Assembly: GCF_018881715.1 (NCBI RefSeq)
Contig: NZ_JACVPW010000004.1
Location: 1-41,653 of the forward strand
Reading direction: 5' to 3'
Length of the DNA: 41,653 bases
Source: Polynucleobacter parvulilacunae
GTDB taxonomy: Bacteria > Pseudomonadota > Gammaproteobacteria > Burkholderiales > Burkholderiaceae
The notes below the pieces were generated by a model, which did no database searches, was not told the origin of the DNA, and worked only from the letters and a program-made list of their open reading frames with translations. The position numbers and the translations under genes are program-made. Position 1 is the stretch's first letter. The number at the start of each line of letters is the position of its first letter. Positions 1 to 8,678 of this stretch are shown piece by piece.

Positions 1-3000
1 GGTAATAGCGCCAGCGCGACGACTGACTACAACTTGCAAACTACCAACCTCACTTGGGGTAGTGGCGGTCAAGCGGGTACTAACGCCAATATCACCGCAG
101 CAACCGTGACCTTGAGCGCCACCGGCAACATCAGTAAGGTCTATGACGGCAATGCAAACGCCACTGTTGGTTTAGGAAACATCACTATCACCGGACTGGT
201 AGCTGGGGATACGCTCACGCTCAGCAATCTCAGTACTGCCGCCTATAACAATGCTAATGTTGTTAATGCAAGCAGTATTTCTACAACGAATTTGACTATT
301 TCAACTGTTGGTGGAAATCACACTAGCACCTTGAGTGACTATGCACTGCAAACAACCGAACTCAATTGGGGTGCAGGTGGTCAGCCTGGAACATCCGCAT
401 CAATTACTCCAGCTAATCTGACGATTACAGCAAACAGCGCGCTAACCCAGTACGGTTTAGGCACAAACTTGACTTCAACAGGATACGTAACATCTGGCTT
501 GGTGAATAACCAGTCAATCGGCGGTGTCACTTTAAGTAGCAATGGAAGTGTGGTAACTACGAACGTAGGTAACTACAGTATTACTGCAAGCAATGTAACT
601 AATAATGCTAGCTTTAGCACTTCAAACTACAACATTAGCTATATAGATGGTAATTTACAGGTCACACCGGCTAACATTACTGTGGTCGCTGACAATCAAA
701 GCCGCACCTATGGTGGGGCAAACCCAACTACGGGCACTGTCACTTTAAATACTGGTAGTACTCTGTATAACGGTGACACCTTGGGCAATGCCACAGTTAC
801 TAGCGCAGCGAATGCTAGTAGCAACGTAGGCAGTTACAGTTTGACAGCAAGTAACCAAACCTTGAACACCGGCTCGGTTGGTAACTACAACATTACTTAT
901 GCGGCCGGCAACCTCACAATCAATCCAGCCAACCTGACCGTTACTGCTAATAGCGCAAACCTGACTTACAACGGTAGTCAGCAGAGCGTAACAGGCTTTA
1001 CCGGTAGCGGTTTTGTCAATAACGAAACGATAGCCGTATTAACCAATGTGAGCGCTGGTGGTTCCGGTACAAATGCTGGTACCTATGTGACTCAGGCGAA
1101 TGGTACTGCTACTAACTACAACCTCAATTTTGTCAATGGCACATTGACCATTGCCAAAGCTGCTCTATCGGTGACTGGTAATGGTGCCAATACTACTTAT
1201 ACCGGAGTAACACAAAATATTTCAGGGTTTAATGTCTCTGGCTTGCAGGGTACTGATACGGTTGCTAATTTAAGCAGTATCAGTGCAACCGGAGCTAATG
1301 GCACCAATGCTGGTATCTATATCAATGCCGTTACCGTTGGCACAGAAACTAACTATGTATTGACTGGTACTAATGGCACGCTCAATATCGCCAAGGCATT
1401 AGTAACTGTTTCCGCGGACAATCAAACCCGCTTGTATGGTCAGTCCAATCCAACCTTAACGCAATCAATGACCGGTTTTGTGAACGGGGAGACTGCTCTT
1501 ACCGCCAATGTTGCTGGTTCTAGTGCAGCAAGCACTACAGCAACAAATCTGACAGGGGTAGGTAATTACACGATTGCAAGTAGCGTTGGCAATTTAAGTG
1601 CAGCTAACTATAACTTTACTGCTGCCAACGGTACATTGACGATTAATAAAGCGCATCTCACCGTAACCGCAGATGATCAATCTCGTGTATATGGTTCTGC
1701 TAACCCTACATTTACCCAAACGATTACTGGTTTTGTAAATGGTGAAAATTCAACAACTGCGGCTATTGCTGGTTCTGCGCTTGGGTCTAATGCAGCAAAT
1801 GCTACAACCAACGTAGGTAACTACAGCATCGCAGGTAATACAGGTAACTTAGCGGCAGCCAATTATGACTTTTTGGCGGCTAATGGCACATTAACGATTA
1901 CCAAAGCACAACTTTCTGCCCTGGGTTATAAAGTTTACGATGGCTCAAGCGCTATTGTTGGCTCAAATCTAACCGTTAGCGGCGTCAATGGTGAGACATT
2001 TGCAGCTACTGGTGCTGCAACGATGACGACAAAGAACGTACAGGCAAATCAAACCTTGTCCAGTCTGAATGGCTTGAGTCTATCTGGGGTTAATGGCTCT
2101 AGCCTTGGAAATTATGAGATATTAAATACAGCCAATACAAGTGTGACTGTGGTGCCATTGAATATCACTATTGTTGCGCCTAATGCAACCAAGGCCTACG
2201 ATGGCGCCACGATTCAGCTAGCCACAGCCTCTGACTTGACTGCCTTGTCGGCACAGTTGGTTGGTGGCGACCGAGTAAGCTCTGCCGCAATCACCTATAG
2301 CGATAAAAATGCAGGCGCAAATAAGACGGTCACCCTAAACTCAGTGGTTATTAGCGATGACAATGCTGGTGCAAACTACCGTGTGAGCGTTGCTGATGCC
2401 ACAGGTGGTGTGATTACTAAAGCGAATTTAACAGTTGGGGTTGTAAATGACCTTAAATTTGTGACTCAAAGTGATCAAGCTGGGTATGGTGGTGTTATTT
2501 ACAACGGATTCGTTGCTGGCGAGACTGCCTCTGTATTAACTACCGGCGCCATCACCAGAACTAATGCAGGAGTTAATTTAGCCGGCAATTACACAGGAGT
2601 GCTGGTTGCCTCAAACTGGTCTGCAAGCAACTACAACATTAACTACCAGGCCGGTAACTACACGATTGTTCCTGCCGATGTATTGGCTATTAAGGCAACC
2701 AATGTCACTGCGACCTATGGAACTACACCTACTTACAATTTGACGGCGCAGTATTTACATAATGGAACTATTGTTACTGGATTGGCATCATCCTTTAATG
2801 GCACAGTTTCAGTCATTGATGGTGCAGGGGGAGCAGCTTACTTTAACTTGAGCGCTATAAATGGTTCATTCAGTTCATCAAATAACTTGCAGGTAGGTGG
2901 TTACAACCTAAATGCCTCTAACTTAACTATTGTCGGCAATAACTTTAATAATTTGGCTGTAGCCGGTGCGATCACAATTACACCTAAATCTTTAAATAAT

Positions 3001-5346
3001 AATTTAGGTGTTCAATCGATCACCAAGGTGTATGACGGTAGCACCAGTATTACAGCCGCGAATCTATCCTTCAATCAGACTCTCGCTGGCGTGCTGACCA
3101 ATGATGCTGTAGGTTTGATTGGTTCCGGTAGTTATGCAGACCGAAACGTTGGCGCCAATAAATCAGTGACCTTGAGTATGGGTCTGATTGGTGCTGATGC
3201 GCGTAACTATGCATTAACTATTAACACTTTGACAGATAACGTCGGCACTATTACCCAGCTTTCTTGCGTTACCTATATTGGCGGTAATACTAGCGGTAAT
3301 TGGTCTTCGGCCTCTAACTGGGCTGGTGGAGCCATTCCGGATGGCAATAACGTAGCGCGCGTCATTATTCCGACAAATGCATCGGTTGTATATAACAGTG
3401 ATCAGGTTGGCATCACTGGAAGCAATATTAGCAATAGCGGTAACATTATTTTTGCTTCAGCCAATCCATTTAACTTGACCAATAACGTGTCAGGTGGAGG
3501 TGTTATTACGCAACGTGGTGCTGGAAACTTAACAATTTCTGGCAATAACTCCATTACTGGAGCCGTAGATATTGGCGCTTATAACTTAACCCTTGCAAGT
3601 GCCAATGCAATGGGTAATGCAACCTTGGTTTCTGCTGGCGGTAATCTTTCGTTTGCTTCAGGGGTAGCAGTATCAAGCTTGACTACTAGCGGTAATGTGA
3701 CCTTATCGAATAATGCCAATATTGCCAATACATTTACCGCTAATGGTTATGTAACTGCCTTGGGTAATATTAATGCTGGCGGTAATTTAATTGCTAATAA
3801 TGGCATCTCAGTAACAGGTAGCGCTAGTGTTGGTGGTAATGTGGTTGTAACAGGTGCTGCTAACTTTGCAAGCAATGTAACAACCGGTGGTGACATGACG
3901 GTGAATGGAGCCTCCATATTTGGCGGCATTGTAAATACAACTGGCAACCAAACCTACAACGGCGACTTAACATTCTTAAGTTCTGGAACACCATCAACAG
4001 CTAATAATTCCGCTATCTCGAACTTCTATAGTAGTGCCGGCAATATTAGCTTTAACGGCGCCATCAGTGCTGGTCTGGATTCAGCGGCTGCTCAACGCGA
4101 TTTAGTCATTTCTGCTGCGAACGGTACAGTACTATTTAATAATCAGGTTGGACAAAATATTGCGAGCGTCCAAAATGGCTCAACCCAGTACATTCCATAT
4201 GCAAACTATAGTCGTGCCAGCTTTAGTCCATATGAAATGGAAGTTAAAGCACAAAATATCCAATTAAATGCTGATGTGAGTACATTTGGTGCCCAGCAAT
4301 ATACTGGCTCCGTTGTGATTGGCGGCAATGGCAGTAACGGAAACATCCGTCTCTTGCTATCGATGGATCCGTCGATCATCGTTAAAGGTGACATTAACGG
4401 CGCTACTGCCGGGCAAGATTCTTTGGTATTGGCGGCCGTAAACTTGCCTGGCGAGTCTGTCGCTCCAGTAATTAGCACTGGTAATATCGGCTTGCTCGTT
4501 CCATTGGCTAATGTGAAGACTATTCAAGGTCAGCAAAATACCAACACCACGGGTAACAGCAATCCACTGGTTGCTGACATTAGCTTCCCTACGGGTCAGC
4601 TCAATTTAAATGGCTCGGTAAATACGATTGGCAATCAAACCTATACGGCTAATAATATTTCCTTAAATGGCGCCAACACATTGACTAGCCAAAATGGCAC
4701 CATTGAAATGATTACAGGATCCAATGGATCTTTAGGCGGTCTATCGAATACTACTTTTGCTTTGGCCTCAGGGGCAAATTTAGGAAGCAATTTAGCCAAT
4801 TTACATCCAGCAAATATTTATCATATCCCTGATCCGCCACCACCTGCTCCACCACAAGTTCAGAATATTACCCCTCAAATCACCCAAAGCAACTTGGTTG
4901 AGACAAGCCAGACTAAGGTGACTTTGCTTGCACAGAATAATTCGGGTATTGCTCAATACGCCTTGAATATGAACCAGGCACAGCAGGCTATTCAGTATAT
5001 GAAGACAACGGCCAGTGATGTTGCCATGAGCACTGGCGGGGTTTCTGTATCGATGGGCGATACAGTGACAAGGCCAGGCAGTTCGCCGATGAGTGACTTG
5101 GGTGTAAAGGTAGATAGCTCGCCTGTAGGCGGTTTGCCTATGAGTGAATTGCTAACCAAAGCAGGTATTTCAGCAATGGGAGATGGAGCGGCAAAAGTGG
5201 ATGGACCGTCAGCGAATGAGGGCACATCAAAATCGGGTGGCGCATCATCTAGTCAAGGTACTAAGAAAGGCTCAAACACTTTGGTTAGTGATGCGTCTGA
5301 TATAAGTTGCACCCCGTCAGATTCTAATTCCTGCTCAAGTAAATAA
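1..5346 (+). CDS. HMW1/FHA-like giant adhesin with MBG and YDG repeats (5' end outside window)
   Basis: The reading frame is open from base 1, so the gene starts upstream; the first TTG (base 34) is internal. The product is a secreted adhesin of the filamentous haemagglutinin type. From the left there are MBG-like repeats (ADNQSRTYGGANPT, ADNQTRLYGQSNPT, ADDQSRVYGSANPT, each followed by GFVNGE-type turns) and YDG domains (SKVYDGNANATVG, YKVYDGSSAIVG, TKAYDGATIQLA, TKVYDGSTSITA). Around codon 1089 comes an NWSSASNWAGGAIPDG segment of the kind found before beta-helices, then a Gly/Asn-rich beta-helix, a Pro-rich hinge (DPPPPAPP, about codon 1610) and a Ser-rich tail. There is no autotransporter barrel, so export by a TpsB/HMW1B-type pore encoded upstream is inferred. 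The last residues hold two cysteines (C-x7-C), recalling the disulfide loop that anchors HMW1. N-x-S/T sites are very dense. Next gene: an HMW1C-like enzyme 31 bases downstream. Confidence 0.9.
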   Translation, partial: GNSASATTDYNLQTTNLTWGSGGQAGTNANITAATVTLSATGNISKVYDGNANATVGLGNITITGLVAGDTLTLSNLSTAAYNNANVVNASSISTTNLTISTVGGNHTSTLSDYALQTTELNWGAGGQPGTSASITPANLTITANSALTQYGLGTNLTSTGYVTSGLVNNQSIGGVTLSSNGSVVTTNVGNYSITASNVTNNASFSTSNYNISYIDGNLQVTPANITVVADNQSRTYGGANPTTGTVTLNTGSTLYNGDTLGNATVTSAANASSNVGSYSLTASNQTLNTGSVGNYNITYAAGNLTINPANLTVTANSANLTYNGSQQSVTGFTGSGFVNNETIAVLTNVSAGGSGTNAGTYVTQANGTATNYNLNFVNGTLTIAKAALSVTGNGANTTYTGVTQNISGFNVSGLQGTDTVANLSSISATGANGTNAGIYINAVTVGTETNYVLTGTNGTLNIAKALVTVSADNQTRLYGQSNPTLTQSMTGFVNGETALTANVAGSSAASTTATNLTGVGNYTIASSVGNLSAANYNFTAANGTLTINKAHLTVTADDQSRVYGSANPTFTQTITGFVNGENSTTAAIAGSALGSNAANATTNVGNYSIAGNTGNLAAANYDFLAANGTLTITKAQLSALGYKVYDGSSAIVGSNLTVSGVNGETFAATGAATMTTKNVQANQTLSSLNGLSLSGVNGSSLGNYEILNTANTSVTVVPLNITIVAPNATKAYDGATIQLATASDLTALSAQLVGGDRVSSAAITYSDKNAGANKTVTLNSVVISDDNAGANYRVSVADATGGVITKANLTVGVVNDLKFVTQSDQAGYGGVIYNGFVAGETASVLTTGAITRTNAGVNLAGNYTGVLVASNWSASNYNINYQAGNYTIVPADVLAIKATNVTATYGTTPTYNLTAQYLHNGTIVTGLASSFNGTVSVIDGAGGAAYFNLSAINGSFSSSNNLQVGGYNLNASNLTIVGNNFNNLAVAGAITITPKSLNNNLGVQSITKVYDGSTSITAANLSFNQTLAGVLTNDAVGLIGSGSYADRNVGANKSVTLSMGLIGADARNYALTINTLTDNVGTITQLSCVTYIGGNTSGNWSSASNWAGGAIPDGNNVARVIIPTNASVVYNSDQVGITGSNISNSGNIIFASANPFNLTNNVSGGGVITQRGAGNLTISGNNSITGAVDIGAYNLTLASANAMGNATLVSAGGNLSFASGVAVSSLTTSGNVTLSNNANIANTFTANGYVTALGNINAGGNLIANNGISVTGSASVGGNVVVTGAANFASNVTTGGDMTVNGASIFGGIVNTTGNQTYNGDLTFLSSGTPSTANNSAISNFYSSAGNISFNGAISAGLDSAAAQRDLVISAANGTVLFNNQVGQNIASVQNGSTQYIPYANYSRASFSPYEMEVKAQNIQLNADVSTFGAQQYTGSVVIGGNGSNGNIRLLLSMDPSIIVKGDINGATAGQDSLVLAAVNLPGESVAPVISTGNIGLLVPLANVKTIQGQQNTNTTGNSNPLVADISFPTGQLNLNGSVNTIGNQTYTANNISLNGANTLTSQNGTIEMITGSNGSLGGLSNTTFALASGANLGSNLANLHPANIYHIPDPPPPAPPQVQNITPQITQSNLVETSQTKVTLLAQNNSGIAQYALNMNQAQQAIQYMKTTASDVAMSTGGVSVSMGDTVTRPGSSPMSDLGVKVDSSPVGGLPMSELLTKAGISAMGDGAAKVDGPSANEGTSKSGGASSSQGTKKGSNTLVSDASDISCTPSDSNSCSSK

Positions 5347-5377
5347 GATGCGCTTGAGCTGCTTATGAAAGTATTAA

Positions 5378-7222
5378 ATGGTTTTTAAGCTCGAAGATTT
5401 TGAACATGCGGCCTATAGTCGTCAGCATGAAGAAGCAGCCAGGATGCTTGTCAACTTACTATCTATTTTGGATAGTAGTTATGGTGTCCCGGGAATGCAG
5501 TTTCAGGCTCAACCTTTAGCTGGGATTTCTGAGGCTGAGCGCGAGGCCCACGTCGGCGTACGTTTGGCATCTGCCATCTCTTGCTTATTCTCTGATAAAG
5601 ATTTCCACTTTGCGCCACAAAGCTTAACCTCACTATTTACTCTGCAGCGTTGGTTTGCAACGATCTTTGGCTCTACCTTATTTCTGAATGCGGATCATGT
5701 AGTACGCGCATTGAACTTAGCCGGGAAGGGGAACCTAGGTCACCTAGAAGTCACTGCGCAAGATTTACCCAAGTTTGCTTTGCTCTATCTGCCAGAATCT
5801 GAGATTATTTTAGAGATAGATAAATTATGGGATGCCAATAAATACCTGGCAGCCTCATTAGGCATGGCACTCTTATCACCACGCTTTTTGGGTTCCCCGC
5901 AGGCACACAACAAGCGCGAAGTACTTCTACCTTGGTTGACAGAAAAGCTTCCTGAGATTGAAACCCTAGAAGCCTTACCATTTGGCATCATGCACGACGT
6001 CTATATGCATTGCAGCTATGCGGACAGGCCAGATAAGCATGACATCAAAGGCGCAATTAATACCTTAATTGAACGTTGGCTAGAGACCTACAAGCTTTTG
6101 CCTTTAGAAACCCAGGTATTGCCAGTTAAAAAAGATCAAAAGCCAACGATGTTGGTAGTGATGGAATGGTTTAATGCGGGCCACTCTATATATCGTACGC
6201 ACTCTAGAACTCTTGAAGCCGCAAAGGAGTTATTCCACATCGTCGGTATGGGCCTTGCCAATGCTACAGATGCTGTGGGTCATGCGGTATTTGATGAGTG
6301 GATTGAGATTAAGCAAGGATCCTTACAAGAGCAGATTTCTCAAATACGTGGTGCGGCAGAGGAGCGCCAAGCCCAAGTCTTTTATATGCCGAGCGTTGGT
6401 ATGTTCCCCCTCACTATGATGCTTGCCAATATTCGTTTGGCGCCAGTGATGGCAATGGCCTTAGGTCATCCAGCAACATCACATTCAGCTTCAATGGATT
6501 ATGTGGTGGTAGAAGAGGATTACGTGGGTGATCCCGATTGCTTTAGCGAAGAGCTCTTAATCTTACCTAATGATGGCATGCCATACCGCCCATCAGGATT
6601 AGCAAGTCAAAACCCTGAGCCGCCGATTATTCGCGAAAATCCCGAAGTGGTGGATATTGTGGTGGCAGCTTCTGCTATGAAGATCAATCCAGAGTTTCTC
6701 AATGCTTGTAAAGAGATTGCTCTGCGCAGCAAAGTGCCAGTGCGATTCCATTTCGCGGTAGCTTTTGCTCAAGGTATGGTTTACGAACAAGTTAAACGCG
6801 TAGTGCGTAATGTTCTTGGCGACTATGCCATTGTGTATGCTCACCGCGGCTATACCGAATACATGGATATTGTGCGCAAATGCGATATGTATATCAATCC
6901 ATTCCCATTTGGTAATACCAACGGGATTATTGATACTGTAACCGCTGGATTGATTGGTGTTTGCAAGACGGGTAGGGAGGTCAATGAGCATATCGACCAA
7001 GGCCTATTTGAGCGCTTTGGTATGCCCAACTGGTTAGTCGCCACCACTACAGAGGATTACATTAAAGCAGTGGTCAAGCTTGCTGAAAATCATGAGTTGC
7101 GCAATGAACTCAGACGCAAACATGCTGGACCAGATAAAGTACAGCGTATTTTTGAAGGTCGCCCTGAGATCATGGGGCAAATGTTGATGGACCGTCTTAA
7201 AAAGGCCAAGAGTAAGTCATGA
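5378..7222 (+). CDS. HMW1C-like N-glycosyltransferase (GT41)
   Basis: This is a 614-residue soluble protein without signal peptide, close to the 620-650 residues of HMW1C/ApNGT enzymes. The C-terminal half carries the family hallmark NPFPFGNTNGIIDTV (about residues 507-521) followed by KTGREVNEHIDQGLFERFG and MPNWL (about 529-552), which I recognise as nearly the same as in Haemophilus HMW1C. The N-terminal half is an all-alpha region as in the family. Known family activity: transfer of glucose or galactose from UDP-sugars to Asn in N-x-S/T of adhesins, in the cytoplasm before secretion. The sequon-rich adhesin ending 31 bases upstream is the obvious substrate, mirroring hmwA-hmwC gene order. 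The stop overlaps the next start (ATGA, 7219-7222), so the downstream peptidyl-prolyl isomerase is probably translationally coupled. The family call is firm; the sugar donor is not visible in the sequence. Confidence 0.93.
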   Translation: MVFKLEDFEHAAYSRQHEEAARMLVNLLSILDSSYGVPGMQFQAQPLAGISEAEREAHVGVRLASAISCLFSDKDFHFAPQSLTSLFTLQRWFATIFGSTLFLNADHVVRALNLAGKGNLGHLEVTAQDLPKFALLYLPESEIILEIDKLWDANKYLAASLGMALLSPRFLGSPQAHNKREVLLPWLTEKLPEIETLEALPFGIMHDVYMHCSYADRPDKHDIKGAINTLIERWLETYKLLPLETQVLPVKKDQKPTMLVVMEWFNAGHSIYRTHSRTLEAAKELFHIVGMGLANATDAVGHAVFDEWIEIKQGSLQEQISQIRGAAEERQAQVFYMPSVGMFPLTMMLANIRLAPVMAMALGHPATSHSASMDYVVVEEDYVGDPDCFSEELLILPNDGMPYRPSGLASQNPEPPIIRENPEVVDIVVAASAMKINPEFLNACKEIALRSKVPVRFHFAVAFAQGMVYEQVKRVVRNVLGDYAIVYAHRGYTEYMDIVRKCDMYINPFPFGNTNGIIDTVTAGLIGVCKTGREVNEHIDQGLFERFGMPNWLVATTTEDYIKAVVKLAENHELRNELRRKHAGPDKVQRIFEGRPEIMGQMLMDRLKKAKSKS

Positions 7223-8028
7223 AATCTAAATTAATCCCAATCCTATTTGCAGCAACAGCCTTTTTCCTGAACCCCGCTCAGGCGCAGACTTCAAAAACCC
7301 TGCTGACCGTTAATGGCACAAAAATTACTAGTGCCCAAGTAGATCAATGGGTTTTGGTGTCTGTATCTGAGGGCGCTAAAGATACGCCGGAGCTGCGTCA
7401 ATCGATTGTGAATGATCTCGTTTTGCGTGAAGCTGTTGCGCAAGATACTAAGAAGACGGGTCTTCTGACTAAAGGCAACAATGCTTTCAAGATCAAGATG
7501 GCAGAACAAAATGCCATGATGGATATTTGGTTTGCACAATACTTTGCCAGTCATCCGGTAACCAATGATGATGTGCGTGCCGTCTACGACAAGCAAGTAG
7601 AGCTCAGCAAGGATCCCAAGAACTCAAAAGAGTATTTGGTCTCACAAATCGTAGTGGCTAATGAGGCGGAAGGGGTTGAGCTGATCAAGCAAATCAATAA
7701 TGGCGCTTCGTTTGCAGACCTAGCCAAAGTGAAGTCCTTAGATCAAAGCTCTGGTCAGCAGGGTGGCATCGTTGGATGGGCACTTCCAACGCAATTAACG
7801 CCTCCGATCAGTGATTTGGTTCCAAATCTGACCAAGGGAAAGATCACGCAAACCCCAGTAAGAACATCCAATGGCTGGCACATCATCAAAGTGGATGATG
7901 TAAGGCCTTTCGTGATGCCTACCTATGATCAGGCAAAAAATACTATTGCTCAGTCCCTTATTCAGCAAAAGCGTCAAGAAGCGGTAAATGCATTAATGCA
8001 AAGCACTAAGATTTCTAAAGGTAATTGA
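7219..8028 (+). CDS. Periplasmic PpiC-type (parvulin) peptidyl-prolyl isomerase
   Basis: The product has 269 residues with a clear signal peptide (basic start, hydrophobic core, cleavage after about AQA, residue 22). A helical chaperone-like N-domain (about 30-130) is followed by one parvulin domain (about 135-232) showing the usual landmarks: SQIVVANEAEG, DLAKVKSLDQSSG, GGIVGWALP and SNGWHIIKVDDVRPF. It resembles SurA/PrsA-type foldases but has a single parvulin domain. It would isomerise X-Pro bonds or chaperone unfolded client proteins in the periplasm. Its start codon overlaps the stop of the glycosyltransferase gene by four bases, so it belongs to the adhesin operon. A helper role in passage of the adhesin or its outer-membrane pore through the periplasm is inferred. 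Confidence 0.88.
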   Translation: MKSKLIPILFAATAFFLNPAQAQTSKTLLTVNGTKITSAQVDQWVLVSVSEGAKDTPELRQSIVNDLVLREAVAQDTKKTGLLTKGNNAFKIKMAEQNAMMDIWFAQYFASHPVTNDDVRAVYDKQVELSKDPKNSKEYLVSQIVVANEAEGVELIKQINNGASFADLAKVKSLDQSSGQQGGIVGWALPTQLTPPISDLVPNLTKGKITQTPVRTSNGWHIIKVDDVRPFVMPTYDQAKNTIAQSLIQQKRQEAVNALMQSTKISKGN

Positions 8029-8087
8029 TCTATCTAGGACTGGGTAAACCAGGCTTTCTTATCGATGCAGTGTGATTAAAGGCAGTT

Positions 8088-8633
8088 TTGATAAATTTTT
8101 CAAAATCTATTCTATTGGTGCTTCTAGTGGTGATGAGTCCTCAGCTTCTTGCCCAACAAAGTCTCAAATTTGATGATTGGCAAGTCCAGTACACTCCAAA
8201 CTCTATTGAAGCTTTTACAGTAGGCGGCCCCAACTCTTCGTTCGGAATGTATTGCAGCGGTGAGCAATGCCTGTTTTATTTGCATGATGCGTTGCTTTGT
8301 CAGCCTGGATCAAAATCTCCGGTATTGATGAGTGGTATTAACTCGACTGCTGCAATCGGTCTTCAATGTGCTCAAGTCGGTGGAGTACTCTTTCAAATTC
8401 TCGAGCCCTTCAATTCAGTTTTAGATGTTTTAAAGGTAGGTGGTTTTGTAGGATTTGCTGTTCCTCTGCAAAATGGCTCCTTTGGGTTTTCAAGGTTTAG
8501 CTTAAGAGGCGCTCCTGAGGCTATTAAAAAGACGCTCCAAGAAAGTATTAATAATAAAAAGCCTCCGATGCCGGAAGTTACGCCTCCAAAATCTATTCCA
8601 GGCACTCAGAGGTTAAAAGAAATTCTGATTTAA
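8088..8633 (+). CDS. Small secreted protein of unknown function (TTG start)
   Basis: I do not recognise this 181-residue protein. It begins with a TTG codon preceded by AAAGGCAG, a reasonable ribosome binding site, and this start gives a good signal peptide (MINFSKSILLVLLVVMSPQLLAQ). The mature part starts with LKFDDWQVQY and contains four cysteines in the first half (YCSGEQCLF, LLCQPG, GLQCAQ), consistent with a periplasmic or secreted disulfide protein. The outline DDWQV...C...C...GG is loosely reminiscent of the invasion-associated IalB family, but I would not assign it. The C-terminus is Pro/Lys-rich and probably flexible. It lies 59 bases after the parvulin gene and 45 bases before the TPR-sulfotransferase gene, in the same direction. 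Confidence 0.7.
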   Translation: MINFSKSILLVLLVVMSPQLLAQQSLKFDDWQVQYTPNSIEAFTVGGPNSSFGMYCSGEQCLFYLHDALLCQPGSKSPVLMSGINSTAAIGLQCAQVGGVLFQILEPFNSVLDVLKVGGFVGFAVPLQNGSFGFSRFSLRGAPEAIKKTLQESINNKKPPMPEVTPPKSIPGTQRLKEILI

Positions 8634-8678
8634 TCACTTAATGCTATCCTGAAACTATGTCCTTTAAGCAATTCTTGT

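Noticed and set aside
34..36. TTG at base 34 as the start of the adhesin
   Set aside because: The frame is open to base 1 and the codons before it continue the same repeat (TTDYNLQTT, as in LSDYALQTT later), so the gene begins outside the window.
8029..8087. Possible terminator or promoter between the foldase and the small secreted protein genes
   Set aside because: Only a 4-bp CTGG/CCAG stem is visible and there is no T-run or convincing -35/-10 pair.
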